DNA of 64,000 nt from Methylotuvimicrobium buryatense 5G (GCF_000341735.1 NZ_KB455575.1:252582-316581); one strand, 5' to 3'. Positions 15,139 to 25,071 are shown, counted from the first letter of the stretch. The notes: generated by a model not told the origin, from the letters alone. Program-made: numbers and translations.

Positions 15139-18100
15139 GTTCACTGCCGCACAGGCAGCTTAGAAAGCTTTGATTTCGTCAATGGCGGTTTGTTCGCTGT
15201 TCACTGCCGCACAGGCAGCTTAGAAAATGAGATACAGGAAAGAAAACATGGCGGGATTGTTCACTGCCGCACAGGCAGCTTAGAAAAAGTCGATCTTGCT
15301 AGACCACGTTGTTGGGGCGTTCACTGCCGCACAGGCAGCTTAGAAAACTTTTTTGTTGCGATATTTACTCGACTTTGTGTTCACTGCCGCACAGGCAGCT
15401 TAGAAAGCGCTCTTAGTGTGCGATATCGTGCTTATGCCGTTCACTGCCGCACAGGCAGCTTAGAAAGCTTTATGTCGATTCATAATTCTTCCGGCATAGT
15501 TCACTGCCGCACAGGCAGCTTAGAAATCTTCAATCAATCGTCTTGCGTCAGACCACTGGTTCACTGCCGCACAGGCAGCTTAGAAAATTCTGTTTCGCTT
15601 TTCTTCTCACCGTTTTTAGTTCACTGCCGCACAGGCAGCTTAGAAAGTTGTAGTCACGAAGCCGAACCAGCGTTGTTAGTTCACTGCCGCACAGGCAGCT
15701 TAGAAACAAAGCTAGTAATGTCTGAACCGCTGGACATTGTTCACTGCCGCACAGGCAGCTTAGAAATTTGATGTCGAGCAGCGACATCAGGCCGCGGAGT
15801 TCACTGCCGCACAGGCAGCTTAGAAAAGGTCTTTAGCGGTATGCTCGGGCGGAGGCGGGTTCACTGCCGCACAGGCAGCTTAGAAAGTAAGTAATTTCAA
15901 GCGCTCGAACCGTGCCGAGTTCACTGCCGCACAGGCAGCTTAGAAAGATCCGACAATACCGGAATGCTCTTTGGGTGGGTTCACTGCCGCACAGGCAGCT
16001 TAGAAAAAAATCGCACAGCGCGACACCGGACAAGCCGTGTTCACTGCCGCACAGGCAGCTTAGAAATCTTTTTATGGTTGCGCCTCTGATGGGTTAGCGT
16101 TCACTGCCGCACAGGCAGCTTAGAAAAGTCCCGGAACGCCCAGCAGCCTGCTCCCGCAGTTCACTGCCGCACAGGCAGCTTAGAAAGCTTTACAGTATGA
16201 ACATTGTTGACCGTGACAGTTCACTGCCGCACAGGCAGCTTAGAAAATTAGTTAGCACGCTCTTGAGTCGGCAAACTAGTTCACTGCCGCACAGGCAGCT
16301 TAGAAAAATCAAAAGCCGCGTTCGGTGAAAACTCGATCGTTCACTGCCGCACAGGCAGCTTAGAAATAACCCAACCCGCGAGATACCTATGCCTAAAGGT
16401 TCACTGCCGCACAGGCAGCTTAGAAACAGCGCTTCGCGGAAGAAAATTTAAATAATTTGTTCACTGCCGCACAGGCAGCTTAGAAAGTATAACGACAAAA
16501 AACGCGGCATGAAGGTTGGTTCACTGCCGCACAGGCAGCTTAGAAAGTTTATGAGCAACTCACCGTGCTTTGCTCTCCGTTCACTGCCGCACAGGCAGCT
16601 TAGAAAACCTAATAATCCAGATCCTGACCCTGGGCCTAGTTCACTGCCGCACAGGCAGCTTAGAAATATATTGTCGCGAGCCGCTGCCCGCTTCTCGTGT
16701 TCACTGCCGCACAGGCAGCTTAGAAAGATCCTGACGACGGCTAACAATGCGATTGCTGGTTCACTGCCGCACAGGCAGCTTAGAAATTATCCGGCAAACC
16801 CTCGCACAACAGCGCAAAGTTCACTGCCGCACAGGCAGCTTAGAAAATTGGCGGCTAACGATTGGCTCGTGATTAGCGGTTCACTGCCGCACAGGCAGCT
16901 TAGAAAAAATTGTTTATTTTGAGTCTAAAGATGTGTCGGTTCACTGCCGCACAGGCAGCTTAGAAATTGTGTTTTGCCACTTTGAGCAGGACCGACAAGT
17001 TCACTGCCGCACAGGCAGCTTAGAAAAACAACACGAAGATAGGCAGCAGCACCAACAAGTTCACTGCCGCACAGGCAGCTTAGAAAGGTGCCCCACGGCG
17101 TAGTCTCATCCTTTGGCAGTTCACTGCCGCACAGGCAGCTTAGAAAAGACGGCTTGATTACGTCGACGGTATACCGTGGTTCACTGCCGCACAGGCAGCT
17201 TAGAAATAAATTAAATGCACCGGCGGTGATGCCAATCGGTTCACTGCCGCACAGGCAGCTTAGAAATATTCATATCAACGCCGCAAATACGCGGCATCGT
17301 TCACTGCCGCACAGGCAGCTTAGAAAAGAAATCAACCGAGAATGCCAAGAATGCGCCCGTTCACTGCCGCACAGGCAGCTTAGAAAGTTCTAAAGTCCTC
17401 ATCCATCGCGAGTATTGGGTTCACTGCCGCACAGGCAGCTTAGAAAGCAAACTATTTCAGTTGATCTACTCAACAATCGTTCACTGCCGCACAGGCAGCT
17501 TAGAAAGTCAGGCAGGAATGGCGGAACAATAGTCGGTAGTTCACTGCCGCACAGGCAGCTTAGAAAGTTATGATGTCCTCCGGAATGTTGAATGCTGGGT
17601 TCACTGCCGCACAGGCAGCTTAGAAAAAGAGGCTCCGCCCGAAACGGCGGTGTTTTCGGTTCACTGCCGCACAGGCAGCTTAGAAACTATAACGCAATGC
17701 CCACTTGCTGCGCCCACAGTTCACTGCCGCACAGGCAGCTTAGAAATGAGTCGTGCGTCGATGCGTTTGTCGGGCATCGTTCACTGCCGCACAGGCAGCT
17801 TAGAAATTTGACATGCGGCAGCAGTTCGATAAATCCAAGTTCACTGCCGCACAGGCAGCTTAGAAAGTTTCCTCCCAGCAACTACCCCGGCCAATAGCGT
17901 TCACTGCCGCACAGGCAGCTTAGAAACGTCTAGCATCGACACGCGGCCGGTCGGCGACGTTCACTGCCGCACAGGCAGCTTAGAAACTTTCTTCATGTCA
18001 GCCCTTGAGAGGGCATTGGTTCACTGCCGCACAGGCAGCTTAGAAAGTCGACCGTCGCGCAGCTGCGTCCAATGCGTTGTTCACTGCCGCACAGGCAGCT

Positions 18101-19128
18101 TAGAAATTGAACTTCAAACGGGGTGGCTTCTATTTGGAGTTCACTGCCGCACAGGCAGCTTAGAAAGACACAGCGCAATGCATACGCCTCCTGGTCGCGT
18201 TCACTGCCGCACAGGCAGCTTAGAAACATTGTTTTATCAATTACCGGATGTTTCAGTTTGTTCACTGCCGCACAGGCAGCTTAGAAAATGGGGTAGAAGT
18301 TCTGCACGAGTTCGTAAACGTTCACTGCCGCACAGGCAGCTTAGAAATTGGCCCTGGCATAGACGGCGTGGCGGTAATGGTTCACTGCCGCACAGGCAGC
18401 TTAGAAATTTTAAAATGACTTTATTGAGTCTAATTTTTGGTTCACTGCCGCACAGGCAGCTTAGAAAGATGATTTCTTGCAAGTTAGAAAAGCCAAGCGG
18501 TTCACTGCCGCACAGGCAGCTTAGAAAGTCAGACACATAGAAACCGCCATCTACCGCCGGTTCACTGCCGCACAGGCAGCTTAGAAATAGCCTCTTTATT
18601 TGCGGTATCAAGAAAACGGGTTCACTGCCGCACAGGCAGCTTAGAAACACGCGGAACCGTTTGAAGCGGGTAATCTTCGGGTTCACTGCCGCACAGGCAG
18701 CTTAGAAAACTGGTATTACAAAATTTACATGCCTAACCGTGTTCACTGCCGCACAGGCAGCTTAGAAATCTATGTGACGACAACGACCCTGACGTTCCGA
18801 GTTCACTGCCGCACAGGCAGCTTAGAAATCTTCTGACCTGGACTTGACCCAGGCTTTAGAGTTCACTGCCGCACAGGCAGCTTAGAAAACATCGACGGCG
18901 ACATCACCGTGCACTACTCCGTTCACTGCCGCACAGGCAGCTTAGAAAGGTATTAAATGCGCCGGCGGTGATGCCGACCGGTTCACTGCCGCACAGGCAG
19001 CTTAGAAAGGAGGCTTTAGCGGTCTCGATATCGACCTGTTGTTCACTGCCGCACAGGCAGCTTAGAAAATTGATTCTATAGCCGAATATTTCATAATTCG
19101 GTTCACTGCCGCACAGGCAGCTTAGAAA
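15139..19128 (+). CRISPR. Type I-F CRISPR array: 67 repeats of 28 bases, 66 spacers
   Basis: The repeat begins GTTCACTGCCGCACAGGCAG and ends CTTAGAAA. It contains the CTGCC-GCACA-GGCAG hairpin cleaved by Cas6f and closely resembles classic I-F repeats. Every copy appears identical, including the last, with no degenerate terminal repeat. Spacers are 32 bases except spacers 52 (18227-18259) and 59 (18648-18680), which are 33. Orientation follows from the leader at 14980-15138 and the cas genes upstream. Spacers 35 and 64 match at 26 of 32 positions in the same register. Several long open frames across the array are artefacts of the 60-base period. Confidence 0.99.
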
Positions 19129-19154
19129 TGTGACTCAAAGAGCCGCAAAGTCCT

Positions 19155-19349
19155 AACTGGTTTACTCATAAGCGCCAACTTAGTGCCTATTCTGTGGTGT
19201 GTTTATGGCTTTATTCGTCATGTCGGTATGGGTGTCGATATCCAGGTTACATGGATGCTAAGCTACGCATTGCCATCCGTGGCACTGGATTCCGCCAATC
19301 CCTGGCGGAATGACACGTTCCTTCCTTAAGTTGGCGCTTATGACCAGTT
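19155..19349. mobile_element. Family-F MITE-like element just downstream of the CRISPR array
   Basis: An element of about 195 bases with imperfect terminal inverted repeats built from AACTGG and TCATAAGCGCCAACTTA. The interior has the GGATTCCGCCA...TGGCGGAATGAC palindrome. It starts 26 bases after the last CRISPR repeat. Related partial copies lie at 27462-27577 and 35243-35370. No clear target duplication is visible. The rest of 19129-19645 shows only a T-rich stretch before the next gene. Confidence 0.65.
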
Positions 19350-19645
19350 TGCTTCCTTGCGCAGCCAAGTAAACGCTCTTTGGAGAATTGTCGAAAGAAG
19401 TCGATTCCACATAAAAAAATGGAAGAAAATAGTATGAATCTAGTTGAAATAAAATGATTTTTTTTAATCCTTTGGTAGAATACGCGCCGATCGTCTTTGC
19501 GCCGTTATCGTTTTAAGTTAGATAGGCCGTTTGCGTTTTAATACAGATTTATTTAAAGCGTTCGGTGTAATGATTGAGTGATTTCGCCGGGTGCTTAATT
19601 CGGCAATTTTGTAGATATCCTTTTGCTGTTGAGATAGTTATTTTA

Positions 19646-20668
19646 ATGAATACGCGCGTATTATTCGCTTTGTTGGTTGTGGGTTTCTTGGGTAGTGCTC
19701 ATGCTGTAACTTATCCTTGGCCGGAAGATCCTAACGATAATGTGGTTACCGAACATGCCGACGGTTTTCCTTTTACTCGTGCTAACCAGGATGAGACTTT
19801 GTTAGATATAGCACGACGATTTTCGTTGGGTCAGGTGGAAATTGTGCGTCTGAATCAAGATGTGGATCGTTGGTCGGTCAAACAAGATGAGGTTGTGCGT
19901 TTGCCTAATCGCCGCGTGCTACCCGATACGCCGCATGAAGGCATTGTGCTCAATATCGCCGAATATCGCATGTATTATTATCCGCCGGCTCAAGCAGGTA
20001 TGCCCCGTACGGTAATGTCGTTTGCTCATGGCGTCGGGCGACAGGATTGGCAGACGCCGTTGGGTTTAACCAAGGTCGTCAAAAAAGTTAAAGACCCGTC
20101 TTGGTATCCTCCTGAGTCGATTCGTCGGGAACATGCGGCGATGGGCGATCCGTTGCCGACCGTGGTGCCTCCGGGACCGCATAATCCTTTGGGAGCTTAT
20201 GCCTTGCATTTGGCTTTGAAGGGGGAGTATCGGATTCACGGTACCGATATCGATAAGATTTACGGTATCGGTATGCAAATTACTCACGGCTGTGTTCGCA
20301 TGTATCCCGAAGATATCGAACAATTATATCATTCGGTTTCAGTCGGCACGCCCGTGCGAATCGTACAACAACAGATAAAAATGGGTTGGCTCGATAATCA
20401 ACTCTATATCGAGGCGCATCCAGATTTAGAAGGTGTTGAAACAACTCTCGAACAGCGCCTCGATACAGCAATGCAGCTCATTGCCAAAGCGAATAACGGG
20501 GTGATTCCAGAGGTGAATGAAGCAGTTTTGAAAAAAGCGCTTACTGTTCTCGATGGCGACCCTGTACCGATTTTTGAACGTTTGCCGGATATGCCCGATT
20601 TTGAGGAAGAAGTCGGTTTGAGAGAAGCGGCGGTTGAATCAACTTATCACGTAACTACTCGGCCATAA
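19646..20668 (+). CDS. LysM-containing L,D-transpeptidase (ErfK/YbiS/YcfS/YnhG type)
   Basis: L,D-transpeptidases form 3-3 peptidoglycan crosslinks or attach lipoprotein to peptidoglycan in the periplasm. The 340-residue protein has a signal peptide (MNTRVLFALLVVGFLGSAHA), a LysM-like segment around residues 40-75, and the YkuD catalytic domain from about 85 to 225. The active-site region shows the HGTD histidine and the THGCVRM motif with the nucleophile cysteine. The ATG at 19646 was chosen because it starts exactly at the signal peptide. The last 100 residues are a family-typical extension. It stands alone and is followed by an IS remnant. Confidence 0.9.
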   Translation: MNTRVLFALLVVGFLGSAHAVTYPWPEDPNDNVVTEHADGFPFTRANQDETLLDIARRFSLGQVEIVRLNQDVDRWSVKQDEVVRLPNRRVLPDTPHEGIVLNIAEYRMYYYPPAQAGMPRTVMSFAHGVGRQDWQTPLGLTKVVKKVKDPSWYPPESIRREHAAMGDPLPTVVPPGPHNPLGAYALHLALKGEYRIHGTDIDKIYGIGMQITHGCVRMYPEDIEQLYHSVSVGTPVRIVQQQIKMGWLDNQLYIEAHPDLEGVETTLEQRLDTAMQLIAKANNGVIPEVNEAVLKKALTVLDGDPVPIFERLPDMPDFEEEVGLREAAVESTYHVTTRP

Positions 20669-20673
20669 AATAA

Positions 20674-21641
20674 CCTGATTAGCAAGATGATGCTTCAGCT
20701 TGCCGAAGCCAAGTGTCCGAGCGAGGTCCAGTCGTAGCCTCAGCCACGGTAAGACGCATAGTAATGGTATCGAGTCGGAAGCGTCGGTTAAAGCGGTATG
20801 CGAACGCACCATCGTTGCGGGTGCCGTATTTTGCGAAGTCGAAAGCATGGTAGGCGCCGCCTAGACTGGTTTTGAGATTGCCCAGCACAGTATTGATCCA
20901 ACAGAATTCCGGCAGGTATTTGGATTTCCGACCACCGGCGATGACCACCTGGTGTTAGCAATCGGCATCGGTCACCCCGGCAAAACAAGCCAAGCCGTCG
21001 GATAGCACGATACAACCGGGACTGAGCGAAAGCGCCGCGACAAATGGCGCCTTATTTTCCGAACCGCGCCCGGTCTTGCCGCCAATCAGTTCGCCACCGA
21101 GATAAGCGTCGACCACCTGGACGTCGCCGTACAAGGTGTAGCGGGCCTCCCGTTCGATCATCGCTTGCATCAGTTTCTGTTGGATCAGCCAAGCGGTAGG
21201 GTAACTGACGCCCAACTGCCGATTCAAAGCCAGGGCGGACAAACCGGTCTTAGCCTGACTGATTAAGTAGATTGCTAGAAACCAGACCGTCAGTTTAAGG
21301 TGGATGCTCTGGAATAAAGTGCCCGCAATCAGCAACGTTTGTAACCGGCAGGACCGGCATTGGAAGGTTTTGCGTCCGCCTGATTTAAACACATAGTATT
21401 CGGCATGACCGCAGTCGGGGCAGCGAAAGCCTTGGGGCTAACGCGACTTTTCCAGACTAGGTTCACATTGCGCTTCGGTGCCGAATTGCGCTAAAAAAGT
21501 CAAGCAGTGACAGGCCTGCTTGAAACTGGATTTTATTCATGGTCCTGTACTGACTCCTGGGTAATTAAGCGGTCAGTATGCGCCATCTAACCAAGAATAC
21601 CCTGGTTTTTGGGCTTTAGCTGAAGAAGCTTGCTAATCAGG
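20674..21641. mobile_element. Degenerate IS1595-type insertion sequence
   Basis: The 968-base element is bounded by inverted ends of the form CCTGATTAGCAAG...CTTCAGC, on the left at 20674 and the right ending at 21641. It contains a broken IS1595-like transposase on the minus strand. I see no matching 8-base target duplication, in keeping with age. Sequence like its right end reappears twice in the repeats at 23574-23620 and 23780-23820. Its left end begins 6 bases after the L,D-transpeptidase stop. Confidence 0.75.
20675..21540 (-). pseudogene. IS1595-family transposase, multiply disrupted
   Basis: Reading from the ATG at 21540: MNKIQFQAGLSLLDF, a frameshift at a T-run, then AQFGTEAQCEPSLEKSR. 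An in-frame TAG follows, then a zinc ribbon (CPDCGHAEYYVFKSGGRKTF, CRSC). The central DDE domain is VQVVDAYLGGELIGGK and so on, then a TAA near 20955. The end is LGNLKTSLGGAYHAFDFAKY and AYRFNRRFRLD. Three lesions make it inactive. The zinc-ribbon plus ISXO2-like DDE layout identifies the IS1595 group. Confidence 0.82.
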
Positions 21642-21907
21642 TTAACTTAATGTGCATCATGATTGAACTGCCGAATTTAGGATTCAAGCACATAGCCCGG
21701 ATTGCGCTACGCTGTCTAGCCCCACCGGAAGCGGTTGGTAGCGATTTAGCAAAGGGGATCTGTGCTTAGCTTGATGTGTATGCCTCCAGTCCGCCTCAGG
21801 CAATGCCGAAATTTCAAGTGTGAAGGGTATACAATAATAGGTTAATGTTATAATTCGCTGCTAGTCCGTGCCTTCTTGAGCGAAATGGTCGATATCCGGA
21901 TTTCGCT
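21642..21907. other. Gene-free spacer with a fragment of the family-D repeat
   Basis: No coding sequence is seen. At about 21790-21835 there is half of a family-D element (CCTCAGGCAATGCCGAAATTTC...GGGTATAC). Just after the IS end there is TTAACTTAATG, resembling one end of MITE-B. Confidence 0.5.
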
Positions 21908-22171
21908 TTAAGCCGGGCATCCTTCCAATTTGTAAATTGCGTAACCTTGCTTGTCGATTTGTTTTCTTAATTCCGGCGGCGCCTCAGTGCTATGGCAAAA
22001 CATGCAATTCGTTTGGTTAACGATGGCATCGGGTTCGCCGATTTCGGCAAGCCATTCTTTGGCGAATGCCATGGCTTTATCCTGGTCTTTTTCATCAAGT
22101 ACTACGTCAAAGTGCATTATCTTTCCTTTGGCGGTTTTAGCATAGGTATCGTATACGTGGGATATGGGCAT
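21908..22171 (-). CDS. DUF2024 family protein
   Basis: An 87-residue small soluble protein starting MPISHVYDTYAKTAKGKIMH and matching the DUF2024 family, whose function is unknown. It contains a CMFCHS motif, so a metal or redox role is possible. The ATG at 22171 is preceded by GAGGACTT, a good ribosome site, and excludes an unlikely N-terminal extension. It is divergent from a MarR-family gene, and a perfect palindrome in the shared 198-base gap suggests common control. Confidence 0.8.
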   Translation of the reverse strand: MPISHVYDTYAKTAKGKIMHFDVVLDEKDQDKAMAFAKEWLAEIGEPDAIVNQTNCMFCHSTEAPPELRKQIDKQGYAIYKLEGCPA

Positions 22172-22286
22172 AATGATTAAGTCCTCTAAAAAAGCCGGCG
22201 GAAAATCCGCCGGTATTAAAGTTCTCATACGAGGGATAGCAATGTCCTTCCTGGATCTGAAAAAAAGCATGACAGAAAGTCATTAT

Positions 22287-22305
22287 TTGTTTCGAATCGA
22301 AACAA
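22287..22305. promoter_or_regulatory. Perfect 9-1-9 palindrome between DUF2024 and marR genes (putative MarR operator)
   Basis: TTGTTTCGA-A-TCGAAACAA is a perfect inverted repeat of 9-base arms around one base, in the region shared by the two divergent genes. MarR proteins bind short palindromes of this size and usually repress their own and the neighbouring gene. The assignment is inference from position and symmetry. Confidence 0.65.
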
Positions 22306-22369
22306 GTGTTAATGTATGATAATATCTCTGCAGTTGTCAACAGAGTTAATACTTAATTAGCCGATTGCC

Positions 22370-22930
22370 ATGGAAACAGCCGATATTTACAAAGTCATTG
22401 AGCGCATGGCGGCCTTGATCCGGTCCGAAGAACGCAAAAGATGCACTGAACTAGGCATTCAGATCGTTCATTTGCAGGTTTTGGATTATTTGTCGCGATG
22501 CAATAAGTACAGCGATACGCCGGCGGCATTGACCCATTATCTGGGCATGACCAAAGGAACCGTTTCACAGACTTTATTGTTATTGGAAAGAAAAGGATTT
22601 ATTCGGAAAGTTCCCGATCTTGCCGATAAACGCATGGTCCATCTGCAATTGGTTGCGGAGGGGTGGGATTTGCTGCGTCAAGCTTATCCGACCGACTTGT
22701 TCAATAAGGCGGCGGAATTTCTTGAAAAAAATTGTCCGGAGATCGGTGATACGCACTTCGTCGAAGCACTAACCGCGTTGCAAAAAGCACATAAGTCGCA
22801 TTCTTTCGGGCTTTGCGGAACATGCAAATATTTTACGACCAAACCCGAAGGCTTCTTTTGCGGCCTAACCGGCGAACCGCTCACAAAATCCGATAGCGAA
22901 AAAATCTGTCAGGAACATACCGTCCCTTGA
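22370..22930 (+). CDS. MarR-family regulator with C-terminal cysteine cluster
   Basis: The 186-residue protein has a MarR winged helix-turn-helix: HLQVLDYLSRCNKYSDTPAA, then YLGMTKGTVSQTLLLLERKG, and the wing DLADKRMVHLQL. Beyond the dimerisation helices it carries an extra tail of about 40 residues with four cysteines: CGTCKYF (two), FFCGLTG and KICQEH. This spacing suggests an Fe-S cluster or zinc site, so the regulator may sense redox state or metal. It is divergent from the DUF2024 gene across a perfect palindrome. Confidence 0.85.
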   Translation: METADIYKVIERMAALIRSEERKRCTELGIQIVHLQVLDYLSRCNKYSDTPAALTHYLGMTKGTVSQTLLLLERKGFIRKVPDLADKRMVHLQLVAEGWDLLRQAYPTDLFNKAAEFLEKNCPEIGDTHFVEALTALQKAHKSHSFGLCGTCKYFTTKPEGFFCGLTGEPLTKSDSEKICQEHTVP

Positions 22931-23454
22931 GGATTTGGCAAAAAATCGTTTTCCGATAAATTTTTCTGTGTCGACATTCGGGCGCTAAATGTGTGCTCGA
23001 GGTTGCCATCTGTAGCTCTGGATTCCGCCACAAATCCGTATGGAACGGATTCGCATTTACCCGAAGGGCTCCGGGCAGGATAGCCCGGAGTGACAAATCC
23101 GTATGGAACGGATTTGCATTTACCCGAAGGGCTCCGGGCAGGATAGCCCGGAGTGAATCCATGGCGGAATGACGCTTAAATTGGCACCTCTGTATTCATT
23201 CCCGCCTATCCCACACACTTTTTTACCCTCAAATTGGGAACCGCCGCCCTCATATTTCGCCTTTTGCTGACATTAGGTATGCGCAGCATACAATTCAATT
23301 CCTGATTACGAAGAACATTCAGCCGAATCGACAAAGGCCAAACGACCCGTCATACCGGCAGGGATTGCCGGTATCCAGTGTACAGGGACCGTACTCATGC
23401 GCCTTTGATACTTTGCCTAGTCGCATCCATGCAATCTGGCTCCCGGCAATCCCT
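22931..23454. repeat. Repeat-rich gene-free region with a 63-base tandem duplication
   Basis: No gene is seen. At 23030-23155 a 63-base unit (starting ACAAATCCGTATGGAACGG, ending in a GGGCTCCGGGCAGGATAGCC-type stem) occurs twice in tandem with one or two differences. It lies inside a split GGATTCCGCCA...TGGCGGAATGAC palindrome. At 23340-23470 there is a CCGGCAGGGATTGCCGG palindrome of another dispersed type. Confidence 0.6.
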
Positions 23455-23857
23455 TGCGGGACGGGTTATTTAACCCGTCCCCAACGTTTCGGTTTGCCCT
23501 TAACATTTCTGCTAACTTCGGCCAAAGTCAAAACGTTTAGGACGGGGTTGCAAACCCCGTCCTGCTAGGGACATGCTGGTTTTTGGGCTTTAGCTGAAGA
23601 AACTTGCTAATCAGGTAAATTTATAAGTGCTTCCGGTAGTGAGGGGTGTTTTCTTCTGCGGGACGGGTTATTTAACCCGTCCCCAACGTTTCGGTTTGTC
23701 CTAAACATTTCGGCTAACTTCGGCCAAAGTCAAAACGTTTAGGACGGGGTTGCAAACCCCGTCCTGCTAGGGACATGCTGATTTTTGGGCTTTAGCTGAA
23801 GAAACTTGCTAATCAGGTAAATTTATAAGTGCTTCCGGTAGTGAAGGGTGTTTTCAA
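23455..23857. repeat. Tandem duplication of about 202 bases made of GACGGG palindromes plus an IS end
   Basis: Two nearly identical copies run 23455-23656 and 23657-23857. Each has GACGGGTTATTTAACCCGTC and GACGGGGTTGCAAACCCCGTC-type stems (second shown in part: GACGGGGTTGC) joined by CCAACGTTTCGGTTTG. These are followed by GGGCTTTAGCTGAAGAAACT, which matches the right end of the IS1595-type element at 21612-21641. Confidence 0.7.
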
Positions 23858-24357
23858 CTATTAGCGCATACAGAGTCTTCTCAAAGGTAATGCCGACAAT
23901 TTCGCCTTCTTATCTAACGCAAAGATTTTCGGCAATCAATGCCGAAGAGTAAGTGTCGATAACAGCTGTTTCATTCCCATATCGGCTTCGACATTCGCGA
24001 GGCATCAGAAAAGTTAATTGGTATCGAATCGATAATTGATTGACTTTTTTCTCTATCGTTCTTATAGTTTCGAATCACTACTAACTAGAGCGAGTTGATA
24101 GCGACTTGCCGTTTTGGTAGCGATTGTATGTTGACGATGATAATAAAATCCAGCGGCTTGCATGAGCTGATCAGGGCCTGGCTAGGTCACTAATGCGGAT
24201 AAAAGGATGTTTGTTAGATACTGGCGTAACGCATTGCGGAACTCATGATGGTCGTTTTTTAACGCTCATTGAAGACGATGGGATCTAAGCAATGGATAGG
24301 CTCCGGCGAGATGCATCGATCGACGACTTAACATAATTATAAGAGAGGTAAAAAACC
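23858..24357. other. Gene-free AT-rich stretch with one plausible promoter
   Basis: No coding potential is seen. At 24040-24068 the sequence TTGACT, 17 bases, TATAGT forms a good sigma-70-like promoter reading toward the small-protein genes. It lies about 290 bases before the first of them, so a long leader would be implied. Confidence 0.35.
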
Positions 24358-24531
24358 ATGACGATTGAAGAACCTAAAAAAGATAGATTTTGGCTTTATG
24401 TCGGCTGCGTGACGGCGGCTTTAGTCATTACTCTGGTATTGGTCAAAATGAACGAGGACGAAAAATTCGCGCCAATCAAAGAGCAACTCAAGGAAGAAGA
24501 AGCTTTGATGAATATTCGAGTCTTGAATTAA
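24358..24531 (+). CDS. Small single-pass membrane protein, hypothetical
   Basis: This 57-residue open frame starts MTIEEPKKDRFWLYVGCVTA and has one clear membrane helix (about residues 12-31, ending LVITLVLV). A charged C-terminal tail (KEQLKEEEALMN) follows. GAGAGGT lies 9 bases upstream of the ATG. It stands 63 bases before the exported cysteine-rich protein and on the same strand, so the two may be one operon. I do not recognise a family. Confidence 0.55.
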   Translation: MTIEEPKKDRFWLYVGCVTAALVITLVLVKMNEDEKFAPIKEQLKEEEALMNIRVLN

Positions 24532-24594
24532 GCATTCAAGACGAACAAAAGGTTTATTTGCTCCATTATCCAAGAAAAAGCAGAGAATAAAGTT

Positions 24595-24957
24595 ATGAAA
24601 CTAAAGTTGATAAGCTTATTGATGACATTGTCCTTATACGCAGGCGGGTCGATGGCCACGGAATATATTTATCGAGATCTGATGGCCAATACATTGGCTT
24701 CGCCGAAATGCATGGACGAAAAAGAGGCAATCGCGAGCGCTTCGAAAGATTATAATATCAAGCGATTCAGTAAAAAATTCTGTCAAACTCAAGGCTACGG
24801 TTGGCACGTCGATAAAGTTAAAGATATCGGAAAAGCAGTTTGCGAAGCTTGTCCCGATACGTCTAAAACCGGCGTAACCTGTCATATGGAAGACGTTGTA
24901 GTGCAATGCAAACGTATCAAGCCTGGAAGCGTAGGCATGTTGCCCGGTAAAGGTTGA
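24595..24957 (+). CDS. Exported cysteine-rich small protein, hypothetical
   Basis: The 120-residue protein has a signal peptide (MKLKLISLLMTLSLYAGGSMA). A mature part of about 100 residues contains six cysteines, among them FCQTQGYGWH, CEACPDTSK and TCHMEDVVVQC. The paired spacing suggests disulfides in the periplasm or, less likely, a metal site. No family is recognised. The ATG has a weak upstream site. It probably belongs with the small membrane protein just upstream. Confidence 0.7.
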   Translation: MKLKLISLLMTLSLYAGGSMATEYIYRDLMANTLASPKCMDEKEAIASASKDYNIKRFSKKFCQTQGYGWHVDKVKDIGKAVCEACPDTSKTGVTCHMEDVVVQCKRIKPGSVGMLPGKG

Positions 24958-25071
24958 TTCGCGCAACATCGAGCGCAAGCACAGGGAAGTGCTGAACATT
25001 AGATATTTGTTCTATAATAAGCCTCCTGTCCCAGGCGTACCAATCGCCTTCAATCATTTTTAGAGGAAACA

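Noticed and set aside
15091-18686. Several long open frames on both strands rich in repeated HRQLRK, CRTGSLE and FLSCLCGSE units
   Set aside because: They are the CRISPR array read as protein. The 60-base period is a multiple of three, so a frame stays open as long as spacers lack stops.
15827-19040. Spacers 12 and 65 sharing CTTTAGCGGT
   Set aside because: Ten matching bases out of register among 66 spacers is about what chance gives.
20955-21392. A 145-codon transposase-like open frame as an intact gene
   Set aside because: It lacks the true start and the conserved C-terminal end. Reading beyond it shows one frameshift and two stops, so it is part of a pseudogene.
22881-23162. Open frame with a duplicated SLRAILPGALRVNANPFHTD unit
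   Set aside because: It is the translation of the 63-base tandem repeat in non-coding DNA.
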